Part shown: positions 15,494-24,840 of the stretch, one piece after another
How the letters are laid out: every line of letters begins with the position of its first letter
Numbering within the stretch: position 1 is the first letter of the stretch
The notes under the pieces: model-generated
The model's database searches: none
What the model was told of the DNA's origin: nothing
Seen by the model: only the letters and a program-made list of their open reading frames with translations
NCBI GenBank assembly: GCA_021731045.1
Contig: JAKFYE010000008.1
Coordinates: 1 to 42,842, forward strand
DNA from: Bdellovibrionales bacterium
GTDB taxonomy: Bacteria; Bdellovibrionota; Bdellovibrionia; Bdellovibrionales; JAKFYE01
Length of the DNA: 42,842 nt
Direction: 5' to 3'
Made by a program: the position numbers and the translations under genes

Positions 15494-16624
15494 TTAGTTT
15501 TTTTTGAAAAAGTCTTCAAGGGCTGAGACGACGCGAGGAACCTCTTTGAAACCTGGCCATAGAGGGAGACGAAGAAGTTGTTCCGAAATAAAATCAGTAT
15601 TTGGTAGATCACCTGACGTTCTTCCATACTTTCTTCCAGCCTGCGAACTATGGAGAGGTACATAGTGACTTGCCGACTGAATGCCCTGTTCTTTGAGATA
15701 AAAGTATAATTTTTCGCGATTAAAATGTTTGTCTAAAATAATGTAGTACATATGGCCGTTATGTTCTGAGTGTTTTTGAGGATTCAACATCTGACGAGAC
15801 AAGACCGACTTGTTTTCTAAAAATTCTGTTGCCGCAAAGTATTCATTCCAAATTTTACAACGCTCTTTCGCCACGTCGCCGACTTTTGGAAGTTGAGCCA
15901 TGAGGATCGCGGCAGTGATTTCGCTCGGTAAAAAAGAAGAACCCACTTCGACCCAAGAGTACTTGTCTACCTCGCCTCGTAAAAATTTACTGCGATTGGT
16001 ACCTTTCTCCCATAAAATTTCGGCGCGTTCATTAAACTCAGGATCATTGATGATCAGAGTACCGCCTTCACCTGACATAATATTTTTTGTGTCGTGAAAA
16101 CTGAGAGATGAGAGGTGTCCAAAAGATCCTGCAGGCTTACCGTGATAATAAGACCCGAATGCCTGGGCAGCGTCCACGGCGACAAAAATATTTTTTGATT
16201 TTGCGATTTTCATGATCGCATCCATATCGCAAGGCACGCCGGCATAAAAAACAGGAATGATCATCCTTGTTTTTGTTGTGATTGCAGCTTCAAGCTTTGT
16301 TTCGTCTAAGTTTAAAGTGTCACGACGGATATCCACGAAAACAGGGGTCGCGCCTCGCAGTACAAAGGCATTCGAAGTTGAGACAAAAGTGTAAGATGGC
16401 ATAATGACTTCATCGCCAGGCTTAAGGGCGCACAAGAGAGCTGCCATTTCGAGAGCTGCGGTACAAGAATGGGTTAGCAGGCATTTCGATTTAAAGTAAT
16501 CAGTGAGCCAAGCATGACACTGTTGGGTGAAGCGCCCATTCCCAGAGGTCTTTCCTTGGTTTAAAGCCTCTTCAACGAGCTTTAGCTCATTGCCGCTCAG
16601 GTAGGGTTTTGAGAATGGAATCAT
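15494..16624 (-). CDS. wecE: dTDP-4-amino-4,6-dideoxygalactose transaminase (WecE/RffA-like)
   Basis: 376-residue DegT/DnrJ/EryC1-family PLP aminotransferase. Several stretches closely match E. coli WecE as I recall it: MIPFSKP at the start, GDEVIMPSYTFVSTSNAFVL, DETKLEAAITTKTRMIIPV, the PLP lysine in SFHDTKN followed by GEGGTLIIND, and EKGTNRSKFLRGEVDKYSW. WecE makes dTDP-4-amino-4,6-dideoxy-D-galactose (dTDP-Fuc4N precursor) from dTDP-4-dehydro-6-deoxyglucose. Here it precedes a glycosyltransferase, supporting a role in O-antigen or capsule sugar. No other dTDP-sugar genes are in the window. Confidence 0.88.
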   Translation of the reverse strand: MIPFSKPYLSGNELKLVEEALNQGKTSGNGRFTQQCHAWLTDYFKSKCLLTHSCTAALEMAALLCALKPGDEVIMPSYTFVSTSNAFVLRGATPVFVDIRRDTLNLDETKLEAAITTKTRMIIPVFYAGVPCDMDAIMKIAKSKNIFVAVDAAQAFGSYYHGKPAGSFGHLSSLSFHDTKNIMSGEGGTLIINDPEFNERAEILWEKGTNRSKFLRGEVDKYSWVEVGSSFLPSEITAAILMAQLPKVGDVAKERCKIWNEYFAATEFLENKSVLSRQMLNPQKHSEHNGHMYYIILDKHFNREKLYFYLKEQGIQSASHYVPLHSSQAGRKYGRTSGDLPNTDFISEQLLRLPLWPGFKEVPRVVSALEDFFKKN

Positions 16625-16694
16625 AGAATTATACGTTTAACATGCAAGCTCGAGAGTTTGCCAGCCATATCCAGCTGTGTTACACAGAGGCGTT

Positions 16695-17708
16695 ATGCAA
16701 TTGCTCGATGAGTTAAAGAAAAACCCATTTGTTCTGGCTCCGATGGCGGGAATCACCGACACCGCATTTCGATCCTTTATGAAAGAGATGGGAGCCGGGA
16801 TCGTGATCTCTGAACTCGTTTCGGGTGATGGCATCGAACATCTCAATTCCAACACGATGAAAATCATGCGGTACGAGGAAGATCAGCGTCCTGTCGCGAT
16901 TCAACTTTTTGGTGAAGATCCCATTATCGTAGGGCGAGCGGCAAAGTTTGTTCAAAATAAGGGCGCTGATTTTGTGGATCTCAATTTTGGTTGTCCAGTA
17001 CCTAAAGTTGTAAAAAAAGGTGCGGGTTCGGCGCTTTTAAAAGATCCTCTTGCACTAAAAATCATGATTAGCACTGTTCGCCGTTACATTGATATTCCTC
17101 TTACAATTAAGATTCGTACGGGTTGGGACGAATCAATGCGAAATGCTGTGGAGGTTGCCAATATTGCACATAACGAAGGTGTTACATGGGTTGCCATTCA
17201 TGGTCGTACGCGTGCTCAAGGGTATTCGGGTGTCGCAGATTGGGATTTTATCGGCGATGTAAAAGCAAAATCTAAAATTCCAATCATAGGCAACGGAGAT
17301 ATTCATACACCCGCCCAAGCTGTAGATCGTCTAAAAACGTATGGCCTTGATGGTGTGATGATTGGTCGTGGATGCTTAAAAAATCCTTGGATTTTTCAGG
17401 AATCGCGAATGCTTTATAATTTACATGAACAAAAGCCTGTCGTTCATGACTTTCAAAGCGTCTTTTTTAAACTTAAAAGTTATTTAGACAAAACTTGCGA
17501 TGATAAATTAATGTCAATTCAACTTAAAAAATTTGCGGCATGGTTTTCGGCAGGTTACCCAGAGTCTTCTAAATTTCGTAAGTCTCTTTTCGACTCTAAA
17601 TCAGTACCCGAACTTTGGCAGGTGATTTCAAATTATTTTGCAGAAGTAAAAAGCGTTAACCAAGAAGACACAAGTCATGAAGAGTTTCTTATGGGCGGAC
17701 ACGGTTAA
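16695..17708 (+). CDS. dusB: tRNA-dihydrouridine synthase (DusB-like)
   Basis: 337-residue FMN enzyme that reduces uridines in tRNA D-loops. N-terminal PFVLAPMAGITDTAFR binds FMN; catalytic Cys is in NFGCPVPKVVKKGAGSALL; the TIM-barrel continues with KIRTGWDE, AIHGRTRAQGYSG and GNGDI...GVMIGRG, all diagnostic of the Dus family. DusB rather than DusA or DusC is suggested by the VVKKGAGSALL stretch, but the subtype is less certain. Start ATG 16695 is preferred (AGAGG 4 nt upstream) over an in-frame GTG at 16677. Its stop overlaps the start of the ABC gene (TAATG). Confidence 0.9.
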   Translation: MQLLDELKKNPFVLAPMAGITDTAFRSFMKEMGAGIVISELVSGDGIEHLNSNTMKIMRYEEDQRPVAIQLFGEDPIIVGRAAKFVQNKGADFVDLNFGCPVPKVVKKGAGSALLKDPLALKIMISTVRRYIDIPLTIKIRTGWDESMRNAVEVANIAHNEGVTWVAIHGRTRAQGYSGVADWDFIGDVKAKSKIPIIGNGDIHTPAQAVDRLKTYGLDGVMIGRGCLKNPWIFQESRMLYNLHEQKPVVHDFQSVFFKLKSYLDKTCDDKLMSIQLKKFAAWFSAGYPESSKFRKSLFDSKSVPELWQVISNYFAEVKSVNQEDTSHEEFLMGGHG

Positions 17709-18622
17709 TGGCAGAAACAATTCAAGTCAGTAGTTTAATAAAACGTTATGGCCAAAAAAACGTCGTTGATGGCATTCAATTTTCTGTTAAAGCGGGGGAA
17801 TGTTTTGGACTTTTAGGCCCCAACGGTGCCGGAAAAACATCTACAATGCGTATGCTTTATGGCTCTTCAAAAATTTCGGCAGGAGAGCTGCTGATTTTAG
17901 ATAGAGATATTCGTAAAGAAGCAAAATGGATTAAATCTAAAATTGGAGTTGTGCCTCAAGAGGATGGACTTGATCCCGACTTTACGACGCGCGAAAATTT
18001 GATGGTCTATTCTCGCTATCATAAAATCCCCACCGCCGTTGCCAAACAACGTATAGAAGAACTGTTATCTACTGTTGGCCTCCTTGAAAAAGCTAATGCG
18101 GGCATAGAAACTTTGAGTGGTGGCATGAAACGTCGTTTGTGTATTGCCCGTGCTCTTTTGAACCAACCAGAAATTCTTTTTTTAGATGAGCCGACAACGG
18201 GCTTAGATCCTCAAGCCCGACAATGGATTTGGACAAAGATTCGAGAATTACAAAAAGCCGGCAAAACGGTCGTACTGACGACCCATTATATGGACGAAGC
18301 CGAACAGCTTTGCGATCGGTTAGCCATTATGCAAGAGGGCCGCATTTTTGCGACGGGAACCCCTCGTGAACTGATTGAAAAGCATGTTGGTCATGAAGTT
18401 GTCGAGTTTGACTTTAAAAAAGAAGAACTTGCGTACCTTCAAGAAAAGTTTCAAGAGAAATACCAAATGCAAATTTTAGGTGAACGGGTACGTTTATTTA
18501 TTCGAAAAGGGCAGGATGGAAAAAGCATTCTGAATTTAATTGCTAGCGATTCAATGACTGTTCGTCGCGCAACTTTAGAAGATGTTTTTTTAAAAATTAC
18601 AGGTCACCAATTAAGAGATTAA
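17708..18622 (+). CDS. ABC-2 transporter ATPase (NodI/CcmA-like)
   Basis: 304-residue ABC ATPase of the drug/polysaccharide exporter type. Walker A GPNGAGKTS (about 38-46), signature LSGGMKRRL, Walker B ILFLDEPTTGLDP and switch His in LTTHYMDEAEQL are all intact; a C-terminal domain of about 90 residues follows, as in NodI and similar proteins. The permease gene follows 1 nt later. The substrate is unknown; position after dusB by 1-nt overlap indicates one operon. Confidence 0.92.
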   Translation: MAETIQVSSLIKRYGQKNVVDGIQFSVKAGECFGLLGPNGAGKTSTMRMLYGSSKISAGELLILDRDIRKEAKWIKSKIGVVPQEDGLDPDFTTRENLMVYSRYHKIPTAVAKQRIEELLSTVGLLEKANAGIETLSGGMKRRLCIARALLNQPEILFLDEPTTGLDPQARQWIWTKIRELQKAGKTVVLTTHYMDEAEQLCDRLAIMQEGRIFATGTPRELIEKHVGHEVVEFDFKKEELAYLQEKFQEKYQMQILGERVRLFIRKGQDGKSILNLIASDSMTVRRATLEDVFLKITGHQLRD

Positions 18623-18623
18623 C

Positions 18624-19376
18624 ATGCACGGCATAGCTTCGGTTTGGCTTAGAAATTTTTTATATTTACGAAAGTTGCTATTATTAAATTTTTTTTGGGC
18701 AGCCTTTGAGCCTATCTTATATCTATTTGCGATTGGATTTTCATTAGGTCGTTCAATAGGAAGTTTCGAGGGTGTTCCTTACGCGCAATTCTATGTGCCG
18801 GCACTGTTAACCACTACGGCGATGATGGTAGGATTTTTCGAAGGTACATACGGGACTTTTACAAAACTCGTGTATCAAAAAACGTATTCTACAATATTTT
18901 TAACACCGGTTTCAGCTAGTGAGATCGTGATTGGAGAAATTCTTTGGTGCGCAAGCAAATGCATTCTTGGATATCTTTGTGTGGCTCTGGTCGCCCTCGC
19001 TTTTGGCGCCATGCCTTTAGGAAATCTGCTCGCCGTCTTTTTTGCTTTGTTTCTCACCTCACTTATGTTTTCAACGATGGGGTTATTACTCGCATCATTT
19101 GCTAAGAAGTATGATTCTTTTACGTATTCAATTTCAGGATTTATTGTGCCGATGTCATTATTTAGCGGCACGTATTTTCCTCTTGGCGATTTGCCGGTTT
19201 GGGTACAGTACATTGCCTACGCATTGCCGCTCACTCATAGTGTGCAGTTAATACGAAATCTTTTACTAGAACGTGAAAATCCTAATTTGATTTTTAATCT
19301 TACTTACATATTAGTTCTGACACTCGTTACAACAGTTTGGAGTTTAAAAAGAATTACTCGACGACTCGAGAATTAA
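18624..19376 (+). CDS. ABC-2 type transporter permease (NodJ-like)
   Basis: 250-residue integral membrane protein with about six hydrophobic segments. The stretch FLTPVSASEIVIGEILW and the late motif FSGTYFPLGDLPVWVQYIAYALPLTH are typical of ABC-2 permeases related to NodJ. It is the membrane partner of the ATPase 1 nt upstream. It ends 3 nt before the convergent GT51 gene, leaving no room for a separate terminator. Confidence 0.9.
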   Translation: MHGIASVWLRNFLYLRKLLLLNFFWAAFEPILYLFAIGFSLGRSIGSFEGVPYAQFYVPALLTTTAMMVGFFEGTYGTFTKLVYQKTYSTIFLTPVSASEIVIGEILWCASKCILGYLCVALVALAFGAMPLGNLLAVFFALFLTSLMFSTMGLLLASFAKKYDSFTYSISGFIVPMSLFSGTYFPLGDLPVWVQYIAYALPLTHSVQLIRNLLLERENPNLIFNLTYILVLTLVTTVWSLKRITRRLEN

Positions 19377-19379
19377 TTC

Positions 19380-20285
19380 CTACTCGCTGACCTCTGGTTG
19401 AAGAATTTCGGCTTCGTTTTTGGTCGGTTCAACGACATACGGATCTTCTTCACGCTCGGGTTCGGGCTCGATGGCATCGCCCTTGGTAAAATCAGTTTTT
19501 TCTAATGAGTCTAAGAATTCGTTTGTACTGGTGACAACATTATCTACGTTCTTCCAGGGAAAGTTATCCAGATTGGATTTTGCGACTTGAAACTCATCGT
19601 CGGCAAGATGACCCGTAAGTTGAAGTTTGTGCATGACCGTTGAAATCCGGCCGCGCATGAACGGAGTTAATTTATTTTGTTTATAAGATTGTGAATATTT
19701 AACGGGGCTAGGCAGCAATACAGCTAAGAACGAACTTTCTAGAACATTAAGTTGGGCCGGCTCTTTATTAAAGTAATGTCTGGCGGCGGCTTTGACCCCA
19801 TAAATATTATCGCCAAACTGTACGACATTGAGGTAGCGCTCAAGAATTTCATTTTTCTTAAATGTTTTTTCAAGTTCATAAGTCAAAAAAGCTTCTTTTA
19901 TTTTTCTTATAATTGATTTGTTTGACGATAAGAAAATGTTTTTAACCAGTTGTTGGGAGATTGTTGAGCCTCCACGCACGTAAGAGCCTTCCTTAAGATT
20001 TCGATCAAAGCTGTCCTTGATTTCATTAAAATCAAACCCGTTATGTTGATAGAAGCCAGCATCTTCAGAAATTAAAACGGCGGAGATAACATAGGGGGAA
20101 ATATTTTTTAATGACGTGTAGCTAGGACTATTTGGACACAAATAAACATGAAACATTTCGGTTGTTAGGCAACCACGAGCCTTATTCATATCCGGTAAAG
20201 ACAGTAGAGCGATCGCGATAATGCCCACGATAAGCCCCAAAAAACTGATAGCAGAAAGACTAAACCAAAAAAGAAAGCGACCCAT
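19380..20285 (-). CDS. Monofunctional peptidoglycan glycosyltransferase (GT51)
   Basis: 301-residue protein: one N-terminal membrane helix (about 4-29) and a GT51 transglycosylase domain that polymerises lipid II into glycan strands. Conserved motifs are SEDAGFYQHNGFD (catalytic Glu in SED), RGGSTISQQLVKN, EILERYLNVVQFG and KEPAQLNVLESSFLAVLLPSP. There is no transpeptidase domain; about 60 acidic residues with no known fold follow (EPEPEREEDPYVVEPTKNEA). This is longer than E. coli MtgA (about 240 residues) because of that tail. Confidence 0.92.
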   Translation of the reverse strand: MGRFLFWFSLSAISFLGLIVGIIAIALLSLPDMNKARGCLTTEMFHVYLCPNSPSYTSLKNISPYVISAVLISEDAGFYQHNGFDFNEIKDSFDRNLKEGSYVRGGSTISQQLVKNIFLSSNKSIIRKIKEAFLTYELEKTFKKNEILERYLNVVQFGDNIYGVKAAARHYFNKEPAQLNVLESSFLAVLLPSPVKYSQSYKQNKLTPFMRGRISTVMHKLQLTGHLADDEFQVAKSNLDNFPWKNVDNVVTSTNEFLDSLEKTDFTKGDAIEPEPEREEDPYVVEPTKNEAEILQPEVSE

Positions 20286-20327
20286 ACTTTATTTTATCTA
20301 GATTTATAATGTTTCGCCATGTCCAAC

Positions 20328-21311
20328 TTAAATTAAGCCGTGTTGTTTAGACCAATCAACGCTTTGGGCAATAGAAATTTCGGCCGGAGTGACTTTTAGC
20401 CCTAATTCCGTTTGTGCTTTCGTAGAGTCAAACCAATGATAAAGGATAGACGTCCAGGCTCGCTCAGAATTTAAAGGTCCCTTTTTACCAAAACGTTCCA
20501 TAATATCTCCGACTTTACCTAAGGTGTGAATGACAGCATTAGGCATACATATTTTGGGAGGTTCGACGCCAGATTTTTTTGCGATAATTTCAAAAAGGCG
20601 CTTAATGGTAATGTTCTCTCCGGCTAAAATATAACGTTCTGCTGAGCGCCCGATTTTCCAAGCACTGACGATGGCAGAGGTAACGTCATTATAATTCACG
20701 ACGTTGACGCCACCTGAGGTATAGAAAGGAAGTCGTCCTTGCGCGACTTTTAGCTGTGAATTTCGACTTCCTTTTTTCGCATCTCCAGGACCATAAATTG
20801 TAGACGGGTTAAGAATGACGGCGTCAACCGCACCTGCGCGTGTAGCTTCAAGGACAAGTTTTTCTGCGGCCCTTTTTGTTTCAAAATAACCAAGATCTAA
20901 ATGTTGAATATTATATTCAGAGTTTTCATTGAGTGGATGGCGACCGTCAATACTCGCGCCAATCGTAACAACACTACTAAGATGAACCAGACGACGAACC
21001 TTATTTGTTTTACACGCTTCAATAATATTGAATGTGCCACCGACATTTACTTTTTCCATGAGGGCGCGTTTGGCGCGTGAATATTCAATAACTCCTGCGA
21101 GATGAAAAACACTATCGATATCTTCAGTGGCGTTTACTAGGCTTTCGAGGTTCGTGATATCACCCTTTAGCATTTCTACTTTTAGGCCCTCAAGCTCAGT
21201 GAGTTCTCTTTTATGGCGACAGGTAATGACGACGTCTAGTCCTTCGTCTGTGAGTTTTCGGCATAGATGCGGCCCGAGAAATCCGGTTGCACCGGTTATT
21301 AATACTCTCAT
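20328..21311 (-). CDS. NAD(P)-dependent epimerase/dehydratase (extended SDR)
   Basis: 327-residue extended short-chain dehydrogenase. N-terminal GATGFLGPHL is the NAD(P)-binding glycine motif; the catalytic Tyr-Lys pair is in YFETK, and LNPSTIYGPGD is the usual substrate-side motif of this family. The closest general type is the dihydroflavonol-4-reductase-like/nucleoside-sugar epimerase group, so the substrate is uncertain. The start is supported by GGAGG 6 nt upstream. It is divergent from the cyclic-nucleotide-binding gene. Confidence 0.87.
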   Translation of the reverse strand: MRVLITGATGFLGPHLCRKLTDEGLDVVITCRHKRELTELEGLKVEMLKGDITNLESLVNATEDIDSVFHLAGVIEYSRAKRALMEKVNVGGTFNIIEACKTNKVRRLVHLSSVVTIGASIDGRHPLNENSEYNIQHLDLGYFETKRAAEKLVLEATRAGAVDAVILNPSTIYGPGDAKKGSRNSQLKVAQGRLPFYTSGGVNVVNYNDVTSAIVSAWKIGRSAERYILAGENITIKRLFEIIAKKSGVEPPKICMPNAVIHTLGKVGDIMERFGKKGPLNSERAWTSILYHWFDSTKAQTELGLKVTPAEISIAQSVDWSKQHGLI

Positions 21312-21369
21312 TTTGACCTCCGCGATAATATTAGTTCATAATTTATGTACAACGGCAAGGAGACTCAAC

Positions 21370-21834
21370 ATGTCTAAAGAGTTACTCAAAAAATGCTATC
21401 TTTTTAAAGATATGACGGAGTCAGAACTAACCAAGCTTGAATCCGCACTCACGTCTGAAACTTATGACACGGATGAGGATGTATTTAAACAGGGTGATGA
21501 AGCACACTCCATGCATTTGATAAAAAAAGGTTTGGTAAAAGTTCTTCAAGTAGGAAACGATCATGACATGATTGCGGTCGCGACTTTGTCTTCAGGTTCT
21601 CACTTCGGTGAAATGGCTTTTCTAGATAATGAAAAACGTTCGGCAACTGTAACCGCGGCAGAGAAAACTGAACTTTTGCGAGTGGATTATGAAGAGCTAC
21701 GTAAAGTACTTACAGCTGATACGGCAATGTCGATTAAGTTTTTAAATGCGATGGCGCTTTTTTTATGTGGGCGTTTACGAATTACTACAAATGATCTCAG
21801 TTTTGCTCGTGAGCGTAACGTAAAACATTTTTAA
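21370..21834 (+). CDS. Cyclic nucleotide-binding domain protein
   Basis: 154-residue single-domain protein. A CRP-type cyclic-nucleotide-binding fold covers most of it: VFKQGDEAHSMHLIKKGLVKV, then the phosphate-binding cassette GSHFGEMAFLDNEKRSATV (about 77-95), with the Gly-Glu and Arg-Ser-Ala typical of true ligand binders. There is no DNA-binding helix-turn-helix, so it is probably a stand-alone sensor module. The start ATG 21370 has AAGGAGA upstream. The stop overlaps the stop of the convergent PAP2 gene by sharing TTAA. Confidence 0.88.
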   Translation: MSKELLKKCYLFKDMTESELTKLESALTSETYDTDEDVFKQGDEAHSMHLIKKGLVKVLQVGNDHDMIAVATLSSGSHFGEMAFLDNEKRSATVTAAEKTELLRVDYEELRKVLTADTAMSIKFLNAMALFLCGRLRITTNDLSFARERNVKHF

Positions 21835-22415
21835 AAATATTTCTTACGTCGCCAAGGCTTTACGAATTTAAAAGAAATTTCGAGCGCCAACTTGCCTGAA
21901 ATAATTCCTAAAATTGCGCCCCCGATAACATCTAACGGAAAATGTACGCCGACATATACACGACTATAAGCAATCAAAGCGGCCAATCCAAAAAAAGTTC
22001 GCTTCCATCGAAGAGCAAAAAAACTTAGTACGGTTGCGATCGCAAACATATTAGCTGCGTGATTAGAGGGAAAGCTAAAACCAGAATGCTCATTTGTTCG
22101 CAATTGAACATTTTGAAGTGTAAATGACGGGCGTTCGCGCTGCACGTGAGGTTTGATAAGTCGATAAGAGGCGGCGTCAGCAATTGCAAAAGCTAAGAGA
22201 CAACAAAGAGCGATACCAACCGCATGTAAGCGCCCTTTATAAATCCAAATAATTAAAATCAAAGGTGCGAGCACCAAAGAGAACCACCATTCTTTATGGA
22301 GGTCTGTGATGACGGGCATGATTTGATCGAGCCACCCGGCTGTCCATACAGCATTAATTTTATAAAACCACTGGTGATCTTCGGCAATCAAACGGCCTAG
22401 GAGGTTTTGTAACAT
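21831..22415 (-). CDS. PAP2-family membrane phosphatase
   Basis: 194-residue membrane protein with about five helices and all three PAP2 catalytic motifs: KPHVQRERP, PSNH (in SGFSFPSNHAANM) and SRVYVGVHFPLDV. Such enzymes dephosphorylate undecaprenyl pyrophosphate, phosphatidylglycerol phosphate or lipid A. Given the GT51 gene nearby, undecaprenyl-pyrophosphate recycling is plausible but not shown. Confidence 0.9.
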   Translation of the reverse strand: MLQNLLGRLIAEDHQWFYKINAVWTAGWLDQIMPVITDLHKEWWFSLVLAPLILIIWIYKGRLHAVGIALCCLLAFAIADAASYRLIKPHVQRERPSFTLQNVQLRTNEHSGFSFPSNHAANMFAIATVLSFFALRWKRTFFGLAALIAYSRVYVGVHFPLDVIGGAILGIISGKLALEISFKFVKPWRRKKYF

Positions 22416-22516
22416 TAAACTAGTCCAACAAAATTCCTATCGTTCGTCTAGGAATACACACAGTCTAGTCCTCTATATTTGCGAGATGTGTCAGAATGTA
22501 AGCTAAGGACACCACC

Positions 22517-23269
22517 ATGGATATTACAATTATACTCGGTCTTTTTTTAGGTATTGGCGGAATCATACTTGGGCACATACTTGATAGCGGGCACGTCGCT
22601 TCGCTTGTTCAAGGAACTGCGGCCGTCATTGTTTTTGGCGGAACATTTGGCGCGGTTCTCGTTAGTTGCACTTTTGTTGAAATTCGTGAGGCTTTTCGTC
22701 TCTTAAAATATACCTTGATAACGCCAACGGATTCACGCCCTGCGATTGCACTTGAAATTGTCGAAGCCTCTCGATTGGCAAGGCAAGACTCTATTTTATC
22801 TCTTGAAAAACGTCTCGCAAGATTTTCAGATCCGTTTATGAAAACCGTTTTTAGATTTGTCATTGATGGTGTCGAACAAAATACAATTCGCGAACTTTTT
22901 GAAAATGAAATTCATTTAGAAGAAGACAAGCAGTTAGGGGCGGCCAAAGTTTTTGCCGACGCCGGTGGATTTTCACCGACCATTGGAATTATTGGTGCCG
23001 TCTTAGGGTTGATTCACGTTATGGAAAACCTAACGGACACTTCAAAGCTAGGATCGGGAATTGCGGTGGCCTTTGTCGCCACCGTATACGGAGTGGGATC
23101 GGCTAACCTAATATTCTTGCCGCTTGCGAATCGTATTAAAAGACGTATTAAAGACCGCTCAAAAACTAAAGATATGATTTTAGTCGGAGCCCTTTCCGTG
23201 ATTAACGGATTAAATCCGTATATCATTGAAGAAAAATTAAAATCTTATTTCGAAGCTAGCGCAGAGTAG
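22517..23269 (+). CDS. motA: Flagellar motor stator protein MotA
   Basis: 250-residue inner-membrane protein with four membrane segments (two near the N-terminus, two around 150-205) and a cytoplasmic loop between them. The late motif GGFSPTIGIIGAVLGLIHVM is characteristic of MotA/PomA. With MotB it forms the ion-conducting stator. AAGGA precedes the ATG by 8 nt. The MotB gene follows after 7 nt. Confidence 0.94.
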   Translation: MDITIILGLFLGIGGIILGHILDSGHVASLVQGTAAVIVFGGTFGAVLVSCTFVEIREAFRLLKYTLITPTDSRPAIALEIVEASRLARQDSILSLEKRLARFSDPFMKTVFRFVIDGVEQNTIRELFENEIHLEEDKQLGAAKVFADAGGFSPTIGIIGAVLGLIHVMENLTDTSKLGSGIAVAFVATVYGVGSANLIFLPLANRIKRRIKDRSKTKDMILVGALSVINGLNPYIIEEKLKSYFEASAE

Positions 23270-23276
23270 AGCAAGC

Positions 23277-24032
23277 ATGGCAAGAAAACGTACCGAAGAA
23301 GAACCAGATAATCATGAGAGATGGTTGGTTTCTTATGCCGACTTTATAACGTTATTATTTGCGTTTTTTATCGTTCTTTATGCGACTTCGAACCAAGATA
23401 TTGAAAAGCAAAAAAAATTCGAAGAGTCTGTAAGAAAAGCATTCGTAGCCGTCGCTCAATTTGGTTCAAACTCGGGGACAGGTGAATTTGAGAATATCGA
23501 CGAGAATGCGAGTCCGATTCCACCGCCCATTGAAGTTTTTAAGCGCAATTCAGGAAGCGCCGCTCAACTTATGGACGCGGTTGAACAAATTATTGAAAAA
23601 AGTCTTACGAAAGAAGAAAAAGAAAAAGTACAATTTGATTTACGCGAAGATCCCTTTGGAGTGCGAATCAGTTTGGATTCAGCTGCCATGTTTGATTCGG
23701 GTTCAACGGCAATGAAAAAAGACACGCTGGCGATTTTTGATAAAATTGCAGCGATGATAAAACAAACACAAAAACACTTGGTCGTCGAAGGGCATACGGA
23801 CAATCAGCCAATTAATACATCAACATATCCAAGTAACTGGGAGCTCGCGGCCGCCCGTGCGAGTACCATCGTACGCTATATGATTAAAGTGAACGGGATT
23901 GCGCCGTCAAAATTAGCCGCAGTTTCACTGGCTGATCAACGACCCGTAGCTTCTAATGATACAGAAGCGGGACGCAAAAAAAATAGGAGGATTGAAATCC
24001 TCCTTACAACTAAAACGACATCTTTAAATTAA
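23277..24032 (+). CDS. motB: Flagellar motor stator protein MotB
   Basis: 251-residue stator protein. A single membrane helix follows the short cytoplasmic N-terminus, with the ion-binding Asp22 in VSYADFITLLFAFFIVLY. The C-terminal half is an OmpA-like peptidoglycan-binding domain (VEGHTDNQPI, NWELAAARA, ADQRPVASNDTEAGRKKNRR). The plug/linker lies between about 50 and 125. The last base pairs share TTAA with the convergent cyclophilin gene. Confidence 0.94.
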   Translation: MARKRTEEEPDNHERWLVSYADFITLLFAFFIVLYATSNQDIEKQKKFEESVRKAFVAVAQFGSNSGTGEFENIDENASPIPPPIEVFKRNSGSAAQLMDAVEQIIEKSLTKEEKEKVQFDLREDPFGVRISLDSAAMFDSGSTAMKKDTLAIFDKIAAMIKQTQKHLVVEGHTDNQPINTSTYPSNWELAAARASTIVRYMIKVNGIAPSKLAAVSLADQRPVASNDTEAGRKKNRRIEILLTTKTTSLN

Positions 24033-24760
24033 TTTTGTCTTTCGATTGTGATGGTCTTGATCACGATGGGCTCTACGGGGCGATCCATTGCGCCGACTTT
24101 GGATTTTGCGATCGCATAGACAATATCCATTCCTTCAACCACTTCACCAAAAACTGTGTGGTGACGATCTAAGTGTGATGTTTTTGCGACTGTGATAAAA
24201 AATTGGCTTCCGTTCGTATTCGGGCCTGCATTTGCCATCGATAGTATTCCAGGCTTGCTGTGTTTAAGTTCCGGGTTAAATTCATCGGCAAATTGATATC
24301 CTGGACCCCCAGTACCTGTACCTAATGGACAACCACTTTGAATCATGAATCCGTCTATGACTCTATGAAAAATAAGTCCGTCATAAAATTTGCGTAAAGC
24401 TTTCTTGCCTGTTTTTGCTTCTTTAAATTCTTTAGTTCCTTCTGCAAGGGCAACAAAATTTGCGACGGTTTTTGGCGCGCCATCTTTAAACAGATGAACT
24501 TTGAACTTTCCTTTAGTGGTATCAAATATTGCAAACATATTTTTAGGTTCCTTTTTAGGTTTTGGTGCTTCCGCTTTTACCAAAGTTGTCGTGGTGGTCT
24601 TAAGCAATGATGTTGTCGTAGAGGATTTTTCTGAAAGGGTTGTCGTGGTGACCAATGTCGAAGTGGAGGTTTGTCCCCACGCAGTTAACCCGTAAATTAA
24701 GAGTGATCCTAAGTAAATTAAAAATAAAGTAATATAAGGACGATGTTTCAAACGTCGCAT
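24029..24760 (-). CDS. Exported cyclophilin-type peptidyl-prolyl isomerase
   Basis: 243-residue protein. An N-terminal hydrophobic segment (about 9-29) serves as signal or anchor; a Thr/Ser-rich linker (about 30-62) leads to a compact cyclophilin domain (about 73-243) with FHRVIDGFMIQSGCPLGTG, NTNGSQFFITV and HTVFGEVVEGMD, including the Arg and Phe of the active site. It acts on proline bonds of exported proteins, probably tethered or free in the periplasm. GGGGG lies upstream of the ATG. Confidence 0.92.
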   Translation of the reverse strand: MRRLKHRPYITLFLIYLGSLLIYGLTAWGQTSTSTLVTTTTLSEKSSTTTSLLKTTTTTLVKAEAPKPKKEPKNMFAIFDTTKGKFKVHLFKDGAPKTVANFVALAEGTKEFKEAKTGKKALRKFYDGLIFHRVIDGFMIQSGCPLGTGTGGPGYQFADEFNPELKHSKPGILSMANAGPNTNGSQFFITVAKTSHLDRHHTVFGEVVEGMDIVYAIAKSKVGAMDRPVEPIVIKTITIERQN

Positions 24761-24840
24761 GAAAGCCCCCTTAAAATTCCACTATATTCCTGATTTAAAA
24801 AACGTCAATCAGGTCACGTGAGCGCAGCGCAGACGCGTTA

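Noticed and set aside
21127-21369. N-terminal extension of the cyclic-nucleotide-binding protein
   Set aside because: It runs antisense through the epimerase gene; ATG 21370 with AAGGAGA is the evident start.
24814-24821. TCACGTGA palindrome between tolB and the cyclophilin gene
   Set aside because: An 8-bp palindrome is expected by chance and nothing nearby supports an operator.
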